DNA of 15,626 bases from Bacillota bacterium (GCA_016286935.1 JAEEUO010000003.1:1-15626); one strand, 5' to 3'; counted from the stretch's first letter, positions 6,147 through 14,204 are shown. Translations and numbers: made by a program. Notes: a model not told the origin generated them from the letters alone.

Positions 6147-6617
6147 ATGAGATGCCCGTTTTGCGAAGCCCAGGACACGCGCGTCATTGACTCCCGCCCG
6201 ACCGAGGACGGCCACGCGATCCGCCGCCGCCGCGAGTGCGACAAATGCGGAAAGCGCTTCACGACGTACGAGAAGGTCGAAGAGATCACGTTCATGGTCA
6301 TTAAAAAGGACGGAAGCCGCGAGGCGTTCGACCGCAACAAGGTCCTGAACGGCATCCTCAAGGCGTGCGAGAAGCGGCCCGTCTCGATGGCGGACGTCGA
6401 ACGGATCGTCGACGACATCGAGCGCAGCCTGAACAATATGATGCAGAAGGAGATCGAGAGCAAGGTCATCGGCGAGATCATCATGGAACACCTGAAGGAT
6501 CTCGACGAGGTCGCGTACGTGCGCTTTGCGTCGGTCTACCGCCAGTTCAAGGACGTCTCGACGTTCGTCCAGGAGATCGAAAAGCTGCTCGGCGACGATA
6601 CGAAGGGCCGGCGGTGA
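6147..6617 (+). CDS. nrdR: Transcriptional repressor NrdR
   Basis: A 156-residue NrdR, normal length. It senses ATP/dATP and represses ribonucleotide reductase genes. The N-terminal zinc ribbon is intact: Cys3-x2-Cys6 and Cys31-x2-Cys34, with the hallmark Asp-Ser-Arg and the Arg-Arg-Arg-Arg-Glu-Cys run at 26-31. The ATP-cone follows from about 47 to 137, and the C-terminus contains the Tyr-Val-Arg-Phe-Ala-Ser-Val-Tyr-Arg motif typical of the family. ATG 6147 is preferred over in-frame ATG 6099 because the conserved Met-Arg-Cys-Pro begins there and GAAGGAGG lies 8 bases upstream. It heads the operon containing cmk and the cell-shape genes. No reductase gene is in this window. Confidence 0.96.
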   Translation: MRCPFCEAQDTRVIDSRPTEDGHAIRRRRECDKCGKRFTTYEKVEEITFMVIKKDGSREAFDRNKVLNGILKACEKRPVSMADVERIVDDIERSLNNMMQKEIESKVIGEIIMEHLKDLDEVAYVRFASVYRQFKDVSTFVQEIEKLLGDDTKGRR

Positions 6618-6618
6618 C

Positions 6619-6655
6619 GCGGGAAGGGATACGGCCGGAGGAACGGCCGTCCCGC
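6619..6655 (+). other. Inverted repeat between nrdR and cmk, possible attenuator or processing hairpin
   Basis: The inner stem 6631-6637 with 6644-6650 (7 bp, loop GAGGAA) is flanked by GCGGG at 6619-6623 and CCCGC at 6651-6655. These can extend it around an internal bulge. Only four T follow at 6660-6663, so it is a weak terminator at best. It could be a partial terminator or RNA-processing site. Confidence 0.45.
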
Positions 6656-6680
6656 AGCGTTTTGCTATGGAGAAAACGAT

Positions 6681-7505
6681 ATGAACAGAGGAACACGAAT
6701 CGCCGTGGACGGCCCCTCGGGCGCCGGGAAATCCACGATCGCGAAGGCCGTCGCCGACCGCCTCGGCTACGAATACATCGATACCGGCGCCATGTACCGC
6801 GCCGTCGCCTACGGAATGGTCCGTGACGGCATCACCTGCGAAGAATCCGACCGCGAACGGCTTGCATCGTTTTTAGGCGATGCGACGGTCGACTTCCGCG
6901 AGGGTCACGTCTGCCTGAACGGAGAGGACATCGCGGACCGGATCCGCACGCCCGAGATCTCGATGATGGCGTCGGACTGCTCGGCGATCGGCATCGTCCG
7001 CGAGAAGCTCGTCGCGGAGCAGCGCCTGATGGGCGAAACGAAGAACGTCATCCTCGACGGCCGCGACATCGGAACGCAGGTCTTCCCCGACGCGGAATTC
7101 AAGTTCTACCTGACGGCCGACGCGGCGGAGCGCGCCCGGCGGCGCCTTGCGGACCTCGAGGCCGCGTACGAAAAGAAGAAGGCCGACCTCAAGGCGGAGG
7201 GCCTGAAGGGCAAGAAGCTCAAGAGCCTGCTCGGTCCCGCGCCCGTGTTCGAGGACGTCCTCCGCGACATCGAACAGCGCGACTGGAACGATATGCACCG
7301 CGATATCTCGCCGCTCGTTCAGGCTGAGGACGCGGTCCTGATCGACTCGACGCACTCGACGATCGAAGAGACCGTCCAGGCGTTCCTCGACGTCATTTTA
7401 CGCGCGTCGGACGACGCGGCGGCTCAGCCCTGCTGCTGCGGCGGCTGCGGCTGCGATTGCGCCCCGGAGAACGCGCCCGGAACGGACAAAGAGGCGGCCG
7501 AATGA
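6681..7505 (+). CDS. cmk: Cytidylate kinase with a cysteine-rich C-terminal tail
   Basis: 274 residues, against roughly 220-230 for most Cmk. The enzyme transfers phosphate from ATP to CMP or dCMP. The P-loop is Gly11-Pro-Ser-Gly-Ala-Gly-Lys17-Ser-Thr, followed by Asp34-Thr-Gly-Ala-Met-Tyr-Arg40. Later come Asp-Gly-Arg-Asp-Ile-Gly-Thr and the C-terminal Glu-x-x-x-Arg-Asp-x-Arg/Asn-Asp helix. Two additions account for the length: a Lys-rich stretch near residues 155-180 in the lid region, and a tail from about 242. That tail has six cysteines within ten residues (251, 252, 253, 256, 258, 260) followed by an acidic end. The core looks complete, so activity is expected. GGAG lies 9 bases before the ATG. 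The stop overlaps the maf start by ATGA, so the two are probably translationally coupled. Confidence 0.94.
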   Translation: MNRGTRIAVDGPSGAGKSTIAKAVADRLGYEYIDTGAMYRAVAYGMVRDGITCEESDRERLASFLGDATVDFREGHVCLNGEDIADRIRTPEISMMASDCSAIGIVREKLVAEQRLMGETKNVILDGRDIGTQVFPDAEFKFYLTADAAERARRRLADLEAAYEKKKADLKAEGLKGKKLKSLLGPAPVFEDVLRDIEQRDWNDMHRDISPLVQAEDAVLIDSTHSTIEETVQAFLDVILRASDDAAAQPCCCGGCGCDCAPENAPGTDKEAAE

Positions 7506-8233
7506 AGCTCATCCTCGCATCGGGAAGCCCGCGGCGGCGCGAGATGTTCGAGGCCCACGGCTACGATTTTGAGATCCGGCCGTCGGCGGTCGACGAGCGC
7601 GTGCCGGAGGGTCTGACGCCCGCGGAGACGGTCCTGTACCTCTCGTGGATCAAGACGCGCGCCGTCGAGGAGGAGGTCCTCGCGGAACGGGCGGCTGAGA
7701 CCGCGGATCCCGCGCAGGCGGCGGCGGAATCCTCCGCCGAAACGGATTCCCCCGGCGGAGCGGAACCGGAACGCGTCTTTCTCGTCGGCGCCGATACGAT
7801 CGTGTATCTGCCGGCGAACGCGGCGGATCCGGTCGACGTCCCGGCGGTCCACGGCCCCGTGAACGGTACCTACCGCGGCGCGATCCTCGGAAAGCCGCGG
7901 GACGCGGAGGACGCGACGCTGATGCTGCGGGACCTCGCCGACACGTCGAACTACGTCCTCACGGGCGTGACGGTCATCGAAGCCGGAACCCCGAACCGCC
8001 GCTCGTTCGTCTCCGTCTCGCGCGTCGATATGGCGCCCTACGGCGACGACTACGTGCGCGATTACGTCGCGTCGGGCGAACCGATGGACAAGGCCGGCGG
8101 CTACGCGCTCCAGGGCCGCCAGGCATGCAAGATCCTCCGCGTCGAGGGGAGCGAGACGAACGTGATCGGCCTCCCCTGGGACGAAACGGAGCAAACCCTG
8201 ACCGAAATGGGCTACCGGAAGGAGCCCTTCTGA
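7502..8233 (+). CDS. maf: Maf-family nucleotide pyrophosphatase
   Basis: 243 residues, against about 185-205 for typical Maf proteins. Maf hydrolyses dTTP, UTP or modified nucleotides to monophosphates and is linked to septum arrest in Bacillus subtilis. The catalytic framework is present: Ser7-Gly-Ser-Pro-Arg-Arg-Arg-Glu14, Val30-Asp31-Glu32, Gly96-Ala-Asp-Thr99, Ile128-Leu-Gly-Lys-Pro132, and Gly-Glu-Pro-Met-Asp-Lys-Ala-Gly-Gly-Tyr near 200. Extra length comes from two insertions: an Ala/Glu-rich stretch at about 62-90, and about 104-126 between the metal-site Asp and the Leu-Gly-Lys-Pro loop. ATG 7502 overlaps the cmk stop. The upstream in-frame start at 7457 lies inside cmk and lacks family homology. 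The next gene, mreB, follows after 13 bases; maf beside mreB is a widespread arrangement. Confidence 0.93.
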   Translation: MKLILASGSPRRREMFEAHGYDFEIRPSAVDERVPEGLTPAETVLYLSWIKTRAVEEEVLAERAAETADPAQAAAESSAETDSPGGAEPERVFLVGADTIVYLPANAADPVDVPAVHGPVNGTYRGAILGKPRDAEDATLMLRDLADTSNYVLTGVTVIEAGTPNRRSFVSVSRVDMAPYGDDYVRDYVASGEPMDKAGGYALQGRQACKILRVEGSETNVIGLPWDETEQTLTEMGYRKEPF

Positions 8234-8246
8234 AAGGACAACGATT

Positions 8247-9293
8247 ATGTGTCTGAATCTGTTTACACAGGACATCGGCATCGACCTCGGAACGGCGAAT
8301 ACCCTCGTCTACATCAAAAACAAGGGCATCGTCCTCAACGAGCCGTCCGTCATCGCCGAGGACGTCCGCACGAGGAAGATCTTCGCGGTCGGCCGCGAGG
8401 CGAAGGAGATGATCGGCCGCGCGCCGGCGGATCTCCGCGTCGTCCGTCCGCTTGAGGACGGCGTCATCTCCGACCTCGAGATGGCCCAGGCGATGCTGCG
8501 TGAATTTCTCCACCGCGTGCTCCCCGATCACGCGCTCTTCAAACGCGTCCGCATCGTCGTCGGCGTTCCGTCGGGCGTCACGGGCGTCGAGAAGCGCGCC
8601 GTCGAGGAGGTCGCCCGCCAGATGGGCGCGCGCGACGTCTTCATCCTCGACGAATCGATGGCGGCCGCGATCGGCGTCGGCATCCCCGTCGAGGAACCCT
8701 CCGGCCATATGATCGCCGACATCGGCGGCGGCACCTCCGACATCTCCATCATCTCCCTCGGCGGCGTCGTGACGACGACGTCCCTCCGCGACGCGGGCGA
8801 CGAGATGGACGAGGCGATCGTGAACTACATGCGCCGCAATTTCAATCTTTTGATCGGCGACGCGACGGCTGAACAGATCAAGATCAAAATCGGCGCCGCG
8901 ATGATCCGCCCCGACCATCCCGAGGACGACCTCACGATGGACGCGAAGGGGCGCGACGTTCTGACGGGCCTCCCGAAGACCGTGGCGGTCCGGACGCACG
9001 ACGTGACGGAGGCGCTCGCCGAATCGCTCGAGACGCTCCTCGACGGCGTGAAGCACACGCTCGAACAGGCTCCGCCCGAGCTCGCGGCGGACATCGCGAC
9101 GAGCGGCATCGTTCTCGCGGGAGGCGGCGCTCTGCTCCGCAACCTCGACGTCCTGATCTCGCTCGAAACGGGCCTCGACGTCCGCGTCGCCGAAAACGCG
9201 CTCGAGGCCGTCGCCTACGGGACCGGCAAGAGCCTCGAAAACATCGGCCTCCTCCGCCGCACGGCGATGAAGGACGGCCGCAAGTATTACTGA
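8247..9293 (+). CDS. mreB: Rod-shape-determining protein MreB
   Basis: A 348-residue bacterial actin homologue of normal length. It polymerises on the inner membrane face and directs the elongation machinery (MreC, MreD, RodA, PBP2). The nucleotide-binding motifs are intact: Gly11-Ile-Asp13-Leu-Gly-Thr-Ala-Asn-Thr19 (phosphate 1), Asp158-Ile-Gly-Gly-Gly-Thr163 (phosphate 2), and the Leu-Ala-Gly-Gly-Gly-Ala adenosine loop near 291. The hydrophobic N-terminal Leu-Asn-Leu-Phe may act as a membrane contact. Its start is supported by AAAGGA 8 bases upstream and by alignment of the first Asp-Ile-Gly-Ile-Asp. mreC follows after 50 bases with its own ribosome site. The gene order mreB-mreC-mreD-PBP2 is classic. 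Confidence 0.97.
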   Translation: MCLNLFTQDIGIDLGTANTLVYIKNKGIVLNEPSVIAEDVRTRKIFAVGREAKEMIGRAPADLRVVRPLEDGVISDLEMAQAMLREFLHRVLPDHALFKRVRIVVGVPSGVTGVEKRAVEEVARQMGARDVFILDESMAAAIGVGIPVEEPSGHMIADIGGGTSDISIISLGGVVTTTSLRDAGDEMDEAIVNYMRRNFNLLIGDATAEQIKIKIGAAMIRPDHPEDDLTMDAKGRDVLTGLPKTVAVRTHDVTEALAESLETLLDGVKHTLEQAPPELAADIATSGIVLAGGGALLRNLDVLISLETGLDVRVAENALEAVAYGTGKSLENIGLLRRTAMKDGRKYY

Positions 9294-9343
9294 TCCCCCG
9301 ATAATCCTGATCCCTCCGATCACCCGCATTAAAGGAGCTCCGC

Positions 9344-10165
9344 ATGAAACGGACCGGTCCGCACCGCAAACAGATCATCCTCGTCCTGGTCGTTCTCGCC
9401 CTGGCGGGGATCCTCGTTGCCTCGTTCCTGTCCGTCGGCTCCGATACGTGGCTCGGACGGACGGCAGAGACGGTGATCCAGTGGGTCCAGAAGCCGTTCA
9501 CCGCGGCCGGCAACGCCGTCCACGGCACGCTCTACCGGATCGCCCACGCAAAGGAGCTGGAGGCGGAGAACGCGGAGCTGAAGGAGCGCGTGGCCGAACT
9601 CGAGGCCGAGCTCCGCGACGCGAAGCTGTCGCGCGTGAAGATGCTCGAGCTGACCGCGCTGGAACAGGCGCTCAACGACAACGGCCTCGCCGGACGCGAC
9701 CTCGTCACGACGCGCGTGACGGCGCTCGACCGCTCGAACTGGTACAGCGCCGTGACGATCGGCGCGGGGACGAAGGACGGCGTCGCGAAGGACGACGTCG
9801 TCGTTTCGGCGCAAGGCCTCGTCGGGCGCGTGATCTCGGTCGGCCCCGGCTGGGCGAAGGTGCTCTGCGTGATCCACGACTCCCAGAACGTCAGCTTCCG
9901 CGTCTTCCGCAATCTCGACATCCTCGGCATCGTCTCGGGCGCCGGCGACGGAACGCTGTCCGGCTATCTGCTCGATACCGACGCGGTCCTTGAGGCCGGC
10001 GACACGCTGATCACGAGCGGGATGGGCATCTTTCCCGAGAACGTCCCGATCGGCCGCGTGACGTCGTTCCGCCAGGACGAGGATTCGCGCCTCGTCCGCT
10101 TCACCGCCGAACCCTTCGTCGATTTCTCGAAGCTTGACGTCGTGACCGTCATCAAAATGCAATGA
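9344..10165 (+). CDS. mreC: Rod-shape-determining protein MreC
   Basis: 273 residues, normal length. MreC is a bitopic scaffold that links MreB inside to PBP2 and RodA outside. The N-terminus is short and basic, residues 10-31 form the membrane helix, and residues about 68-95 are a clear coiled coil of Leu/Ala/Glu heptads. The remainder is the beta-rich extracellular domain, with Thr-Arg-Val-Thr and Gly-Leu-Val-Gly-Arg-Val-Ile patterns and the Thr-Ser-Gly-x-Gly-x-x-Phe-Pro motif near 225. AAAGGAG lies 8 bases before the ATG. The stop overlaps the mreD start by ATGA. Confidence 0.95.
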   Translation: MKRTGPHRKQIILVLVVLALAGILVASFLSVGSDTWLGRTAETVIQWVQKPFTAAGNAVHGTLYRIAHAKELEAENAELKERVAELEAELRDAKLSRVKMLELTALEQALNDNGLAGRDLVTTRVTALDRSNWYSAVTIGAGTKDGVAKDDVVVSAQGLVGRVISVGPGWAKVLCVIHDSQNVSFRVFRNLDILGIVSGAGDGTLSGYLLDTDAVLEAGDTLITSGMGIFPENVPIGRVTSFRQDEDSRLVRFTAEPFVDFSKLDVVTVIKMQ

Positions 10166-10680
10166 AGTACCGCTTCCTCATCCCGTTCATCACCGTCTGC
10201 TTTCTTCTGCAGGGGACGTTTTTCAGCGCCCTGCCGATTTTGGGTGTGACGCCGGATCTGGTCCTCGCGTTCCTTCTGATCCTTCCGCTCTATTACGGGG
10301 GCAGCCAGGCGCTCGTCCTCTCGCTCGTCTTCGGACTCCTCCGCGACGTCTGCTTCGGCGTTTCGGTCGGCCCGACGGCGCTTCTGTATTTCCTGCTCTC
10401 CGGAGCCGTCATGCTCCTGCGCGGCCAGTTCTACGCGGAGAAGTTCTATACCGTTCCTTTGATCATCCTCCCCGGCACCGCGGCCTTCCAGGTCCTCTAC
10501 TGGGCGTTCATGCGCCTGCTCGGAAGGCCGTACGCGTTCCTCACGATGGCGGAGCGCCTGCCCGGCCTGCTCCTGCTGGAACTCGTGTGGGCCGTCGTCA
10601 TCTACCTCCTGATCGGCCGTAACCCGATGCGGTTCGCGAGAAGCCGCGATCTGTTCGGAAAGGCGGGAAGCCGCGCATGA
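10162..10680 (+). CDS. mreD: Rod-shape-determining protein MreD
   Basis: A 172-residue, very hydrophobic protein with about five or six membrane helices, the size and style of MreD. Helpful family features are Gly-Val-Thr-Pro-Asp-Leu-Val-Leu at 28-35 and Gly-Leu-Leu-Arg-Asp-Val around 58-63. MreD is an essential but poorly understood membrane partner of MreC and PBP2. No ribosome site precedes its ATG, which overlaps the mreC stop, so it probably depends on translational coupling. Its own stop overlaps the mrdA start in the same way. The identification rests as much on position as on sequence, since MreD is weakly conserved. Confidence 0.93.
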   Translation: MKYRFLIPFITVCFLLQGTFFSALPILGVTPDLVLAFLLILPLYYGGSQALVLSLVFGLLRDVCFGVSVGPTALLYFLLSGAVMLLRGQFYAEKFYTVPLIILPGTAAFQVLYWAFMRLLGRPYAFLTMAERLPGLLLLELVWAVVIYLLIGRNPMRFARSRDLFGKAGSRA

Positions 10681-13439
10681 AGCAGTGGATCGGAAAACGC
10701 CACAACCAGATCGCGATCCTGATCGTCGTGCTGTTTCTCGCGCTGTTCGGGCGGCTGTTCCTTCTCTCCGTTCTGGAGACGGACCGCTGGGCGAACGCGG
10801 CCGATTCGCTGTCGATCAAGACCGTCACGATCTCCGCGCCGCGCGGCGAGATCTACGACGCGCGCGGACGGCTTCTGGCCGGGAACCGCGTCAGCTTCGT
10901 CGCGGAGTTCTCCGACTACGACTACACGGCGAAGGAGCTGAACGCCCAGGCGCTCCTCCTGATGAACATCCTCGAGGAGAACGGGGAGGCGGTCGAAGAT
11001 ACGCTTCCGGTCGTGATCGGCGAGGACGGAACGTTCTCGTTCACGTACCGGAACGCGGTCGAGGAATGGCTCCGCGAGAACGACATGCCGGAGACGCTGA
11101 CGGCGCAGGAGGCGTTCGACGAGCTCCGCGCGCGCTACGGCGTCTCGCCCGAGCTCGACGTCTACGAAGCGCAGTCCGAGCTCCAGAACACCTACGGCGT
11201 CTTCCCGCCGATCTCCGTCCGCGTGATGAAATACACCCAGATCCTGAATCTGGACAGCTTCCTCGGGCGCTACGAATCGAGCCTGAAGCGGCGCGGCTAC
11301 GACTATTCGCTCTCCGCGGAGGAATGCTTCCGGATGCTCCGCGAGATCTATAAGATCGACGATACGAACCCCGGCCTTCCGGACCGCGACGCGCGGAAGA
11401 TCATCCTGATCCGCGACGCGCTCGCCGCCCAGGGGTACGTCGCCTACGTCCCGATCACCGTCGCGAAGAATCTCTCCGAACAGTCGATCGTCACGATCGA
11501 GGAGCGCTCGACCGACCTGCCCGCCGTCGAGGTCTCGGTGGAATACGTCCGCTACTACCCGAACGGCCAGGCCGCGTCCCACGTGCTCGGCTATCTCGGC
11601 AAGATCTCCGAAAGCGACAAGGCCGAATACCTGTCGCGCGGCTACAGCGTCACGGATTTCATCGGCAAGGACGGCATCGAAAAGGTCTACGAGGACGCCC
11701 TCCGCGGTACGGACGGCACGCGCACGGTCCAGGTCAACGTCTACGGCGAACTCGAACAGGTCCTCGCCGAGACGGAGGCGAAGAAGGGCGATCCCGTCAC
11801 GCTGACGATCGACCTCGAGCTCCAGAAGTCCGCCGAGGAGGCGCTCGCGCAGGCGCTCGAGAAGATCCGGACCGGCGGCACGTTCGAGAGCGAATACGGC
11901 GACTTCAAGTTTACGAACGCCTATCCGAACGCGACGGTCGGCGCCGTCGTCGCGCTCGACGTGAAGACGGCGGACGTTCTGGCGCTCGCGAGCTATCCGT
12001 CGTTCGATCCGAACCTCTTCGCGGAGGGGATCAGCCAGGACGACTGGGACAGCCTCCAGACCGAGAATCCGCGCGACCCGCTCGCGCCGCGGCCGCTCTA
12101 CAACGTCGCGACGCGCTCCGCCGTTCAGCCGGGCTCCTCGTTCAAGATCGTCACCGCGACGGCCGCGCTCCAGTCGGGGCTGAATCCGAGCCGGCGCTAC
12201 AAGGACGGCGGCTACATCAAATGGGGCGAAAGGACGTACGGGTGCGCGCTCTGGAACCGGTCGAAGCGCAACCACGGTTCGCTCAACCTCTACGAGGCGA
12301 TCGGCGTCTCCTGCAACTACTACTTCTACGACCTGATCTCGAACACGGACTGGTCGACCGGCCGTTCCCTCGGCCTTTCGGAGGATATGGGGATCGACCT
12401 CGTCCTCGATTACGCGAAGCAGTACGGCCTCGGCCAGGCGACCGGCATCGAGATCGGCGAAGCGTCGACGACGCTTCCCTCGGCGGAGAAAAAGCTCGCC
12501 TCGACGATCCAGTCGCTGAAGAGCGTGCTCCGCGCCGACGCGAAGTCGTACTTCACAGAGGAGGCGCTCGCGGATGAGGAGCTCCTTGCCGACACGATCG
12601 ACATCATCAGCGGCTGGGCGAAGGAGAACCCGTCGCGGAACGCGATCCTGACGCGGCTCTACGATCTTCCCGTGTTGGAAGACCGGACGGAGGCACTCGC
12701 AGACCTCTGCAAATACAGCTATTTCAATATGGCGAACTGGACGCTCGGCGACTACTTCAACATCGCGATCGGCCAGGGTGAGAACGCCTACACGCCGCTC
12801 CAGATCGCGAACATGATCGCGACCGTCGGCAACGGCGGCCTGCGGAACGAGGTCAGCGTCGTGAAGGACGTCGGCGGAGAGGCTCCGGAACGCGCCGAGC
12901 CCGTACAGGTCACGGTCGGCAGCGACACGTACTTCGACACGGTGATCGCGGGAATGGAACGCGTCGCCCAGTCGTCGTCCGGCTCGGGTTACGCTTTGTT
13001 CCGCCGCTTCCCGGTCAAGGTCGCCGCGAAGACCGGAACGGCCGAGCGCTCGGGCAAGATCCAGCCCCCCGACGAGGTGGAATACGTCAAAGAAAACCTC
13101 TCGAAGATCAACCGCAAACTCGCGTGGGAGGACGTGGAGGCGGAGATGCAGCGGATCATCCGCGAGGACGATTCCGTCTCGGTCATCACCGCCGTCCACC
13201 GCGCCGTTCTGAACCTCTCGAACGGCGCCGTGACCGACGACGACATCAACAAATACAAAGAGGATTACGACAACTTCTCGTGGTTCGTGGGACTCTGCCC
13301 GGCCGACGATCCCCAGATCGCCGTGGCGACGCTGATCTTCAACGGCGGCTCCGGAAGCTACTCGGGGACCGTGACGCGCGAAGTCATCGCGCGGTACCTC
13401 GAGCTCCAGGCCGAATACGCCGCGGAGGAAGCGAACTGA
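10677..13439 (+). CDS. mrdA: Penicillin-binding protein 2 (class B transpeptidase), enlarged
   Basis: 920 residues, against roughly 630-720 for commonly studied PBP2. It cross-links lateral-wall peptidoglycan together with RodA. A membrane anchor spans about 10-32. The pedestal domain starts with Arg-Gly-Glu-Ile-Tyr-Asp near 56 and includes a long variable region up to about 270, then Val-Arg-Tyr-Tyr-Pro and His-Val-Leu-Gly-Tyr. The transpeptidase motifs are complete: Ser487-Ser-Phe-Lys490, Ser545-Cys-Asn547 and Lys785-Thr-Gly787. Two long insertions interrupt the catalytic domain. Residues about 607-683 are helical and acidic and lie before Asn-Ile-Ala-Ile-Gly-Gln-Gly. Residues about 791-866 lie between the KTG motif and Ser868-Trp-Phe-Val-Gly. 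The start overlaps the mreD stop (ATGA). It could be called pbpA or mrdA; the operon position supports the elongation role over SpoVD/FtsI. Confidence 0.94.
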   Translation: MKQWIGKRHNQIAILIVVLFLALFGRLFLLSVLETDRWANAADSLSIKTVTISAPRGEIYDARGRLLAGNRVSFVAEFSDYDYTAKELNAQALLLMNILEENGEAVEDTLPVVIGEDGTFSFTYRNAVEEWLRENDMPETLTAQEAFDELRARYGVSPELDVYEAQSELQNTYGVFPPISVRVMKYTQILNLDSFLGRYESSLKRRGYDYSLSAEECFRMLREIYKIDDTNPGLPDRDARKIILIRDALAAQGYVAYVPITVAKNLSEQSIVTIEERSTDLPAVEVSVEYVRYYPNGQAASHVLGYLGKISESDKAEYLSRGYSVTDFIGKDGIEKVYEDALRGTDGTRTVQVNVYGELEQVLAETEAKKGDPVTLTIDLELQKSAEEALAQALEKIRTGGTFESEYGDFKFTNAYPNATVGAVVALDVKTADVLALASYPSFDPNLFAEGISQDDWDSLQTENPRDPLAPRPLYNVATRSAVQPGSSFKIVTATAALQSGLNPSRRYKDGGYIKWGERTYGCALWNRSKRNHGSLNLYEAIGVSCNYYFYDLISNTDWSTGRSLGLSEDMGIDLVLDYAKQYGLGQATGIEIGEASTTLPSAEKKLASTIQSLKSVLRADAKSYFTEEALADEELLADTIDIISGWAKENPSRNAILTRLYDLPVLEDRTEALADLCKYSYFNMANWTLGDYFNIAIGQGENAYTPLQIANMIATVGNGGLRNEVSVVKDVGGEAPERAEPVQVTVGSDTYFDTVIAGMERVAQSSSGSGYALFRRFPVKVAAKTGTAERSGKIQPPDEVEYVKENLSKINRKLAWEDVEAEMQRIIREDDSVSVITAVHRAVLNLSNGAVTDDDINKYKEDYDNFSWFVGLCPADDPQIAVATLIFNGGSGSYSGTVTREVIARYLELQAEYAAEEAN

Positions 13440-13474
13440 CGAAACAGAAACGATAAAGAAAGCAGGGAACGACA

Positions 13475-14191
13475 GTGAGTACAGTCATCGGTGTGGCTGC
13501 CGGAAAAGACGGCAGCGGAAAAACATTCTTCGCGAGCAACCTCGGCGCGATGCTCTCGCTCGGCGGCGCGGCCGTGTGCCTCGTCGATCTGAACTACGGC
13601 ATGCGCGGGCTCGACCTCGCGTTCGGCCTCGAATCGGAGATCGTCTACGACCTCTCCGACGTCTTCGCGGGCGACGCGACGCTCCGCCAGGCGGAGGTCG
13701 CGGACGAGCGGTTCGAGACGCTTTCGGTCTTCTCCTGCCCGCAGGACATCCGCAAGGAATACCCGGCGCCCGCTCAGGTGCGCCGCCTGTTCGACGAGCT
13801 CCGGAAGTCGTTCGACTTCATCATCGTCGACCTGCCGGGAGGACCGCTCCCGATGCTCGCGGACCTCGTCTCGGGCATCGACAAGGCCGTCATCGTCACG
13901 ACGCCGGCGCCCGACTGCCTCCGCAACGCCGAATCGGTCAACGAGATCCTGCGCGCGAAGGGCGTCCCGAAGCGCTTCGTGCTCCTGAACAAGGTCAAGC
14001 CCGACCTGTACGCGGATACGGCGGCGGACCTGGCGGAACGCGTCGTGGACCGGCTGCGTGTTCCGCTCGTCGGCATGATCCTCTACGACGACAACGTCGC
14101 CTACTCCGCCCTGACGGGCGTTCCGCTCGTGACGGAGGATTCGTCGCTGACAGACTCGTTCCGGCGGATCTGTCTTGAGCTGGCGCGGTAG
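13475..14191 (+). CDS. minD: MinD-like ATPase with atypical active-site residues and no membrane-targeting helix
   Basis: 238 residues; typical MinD has about 260-270. MinD normally dimerises on ATP, binds membrane through a C-terminal helix and recruits the division inhibitor MinC. This protein aligns with E. coli MinD without gaps through the first 60 residues, including Val-Tyr-Asp-Leu-x-Asp-Val and Gly-Asp-Ala-Thr-Leu-x-Gln-Ala. The deviant Walker A is Gly10-Lys11-Asp12-Gly-Ser-Gly-Lys16-Thr17: both lysines are kept but Gly12 is Asp. Switch I is Asp38-Leu-Asn40, where MinD has Asp40. Walker B is Val-Asp-Leu-Pro-Gly-Gly. The C-terminus stops at Leu-Glu-Leu-Ala-Arg with no amphipathic tail. 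GTG 13475 is preceded by AGCAGGGA. No minC or minE is nearby. It is cotranscribed with mrdA, 35 bases downstream. Confidence 0.85.
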   Translation: MSTVIGVAAGKDGSGKTFFASNLGAMLSLGGAAVCLVDLNYGMRGLDLAFGLESEIVYDLSDVFAGDATLRQAEVADERFETLSVFSCPQDIRKEYPAPAQVRRLFDELRKSFDFIIVDLPGGPLPMLADLVSGIDKAVIVTTPAPDCLRNAESVNEILRAKGVPKRFVLLNKVKPDLYADTAADLAERVVDRLRVPLVGMILYDDNVAYSALTGVPLVTEDSSLTDSFRRICLELAR

Positions 14192-14204
14192 AAGGGAGAC
14201 GGAA

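Noticed and set aside
10602..13199. A very long minus-strand open frame opposite mrdA, and similar long antisense frames opposite the LRR, maf, mreB and MATE genes
   Set aside because: Their products are Arg/Asp/Val-rich with no recognisable domain, typical of the complement of GC-rich codons with a strong third-position bias.
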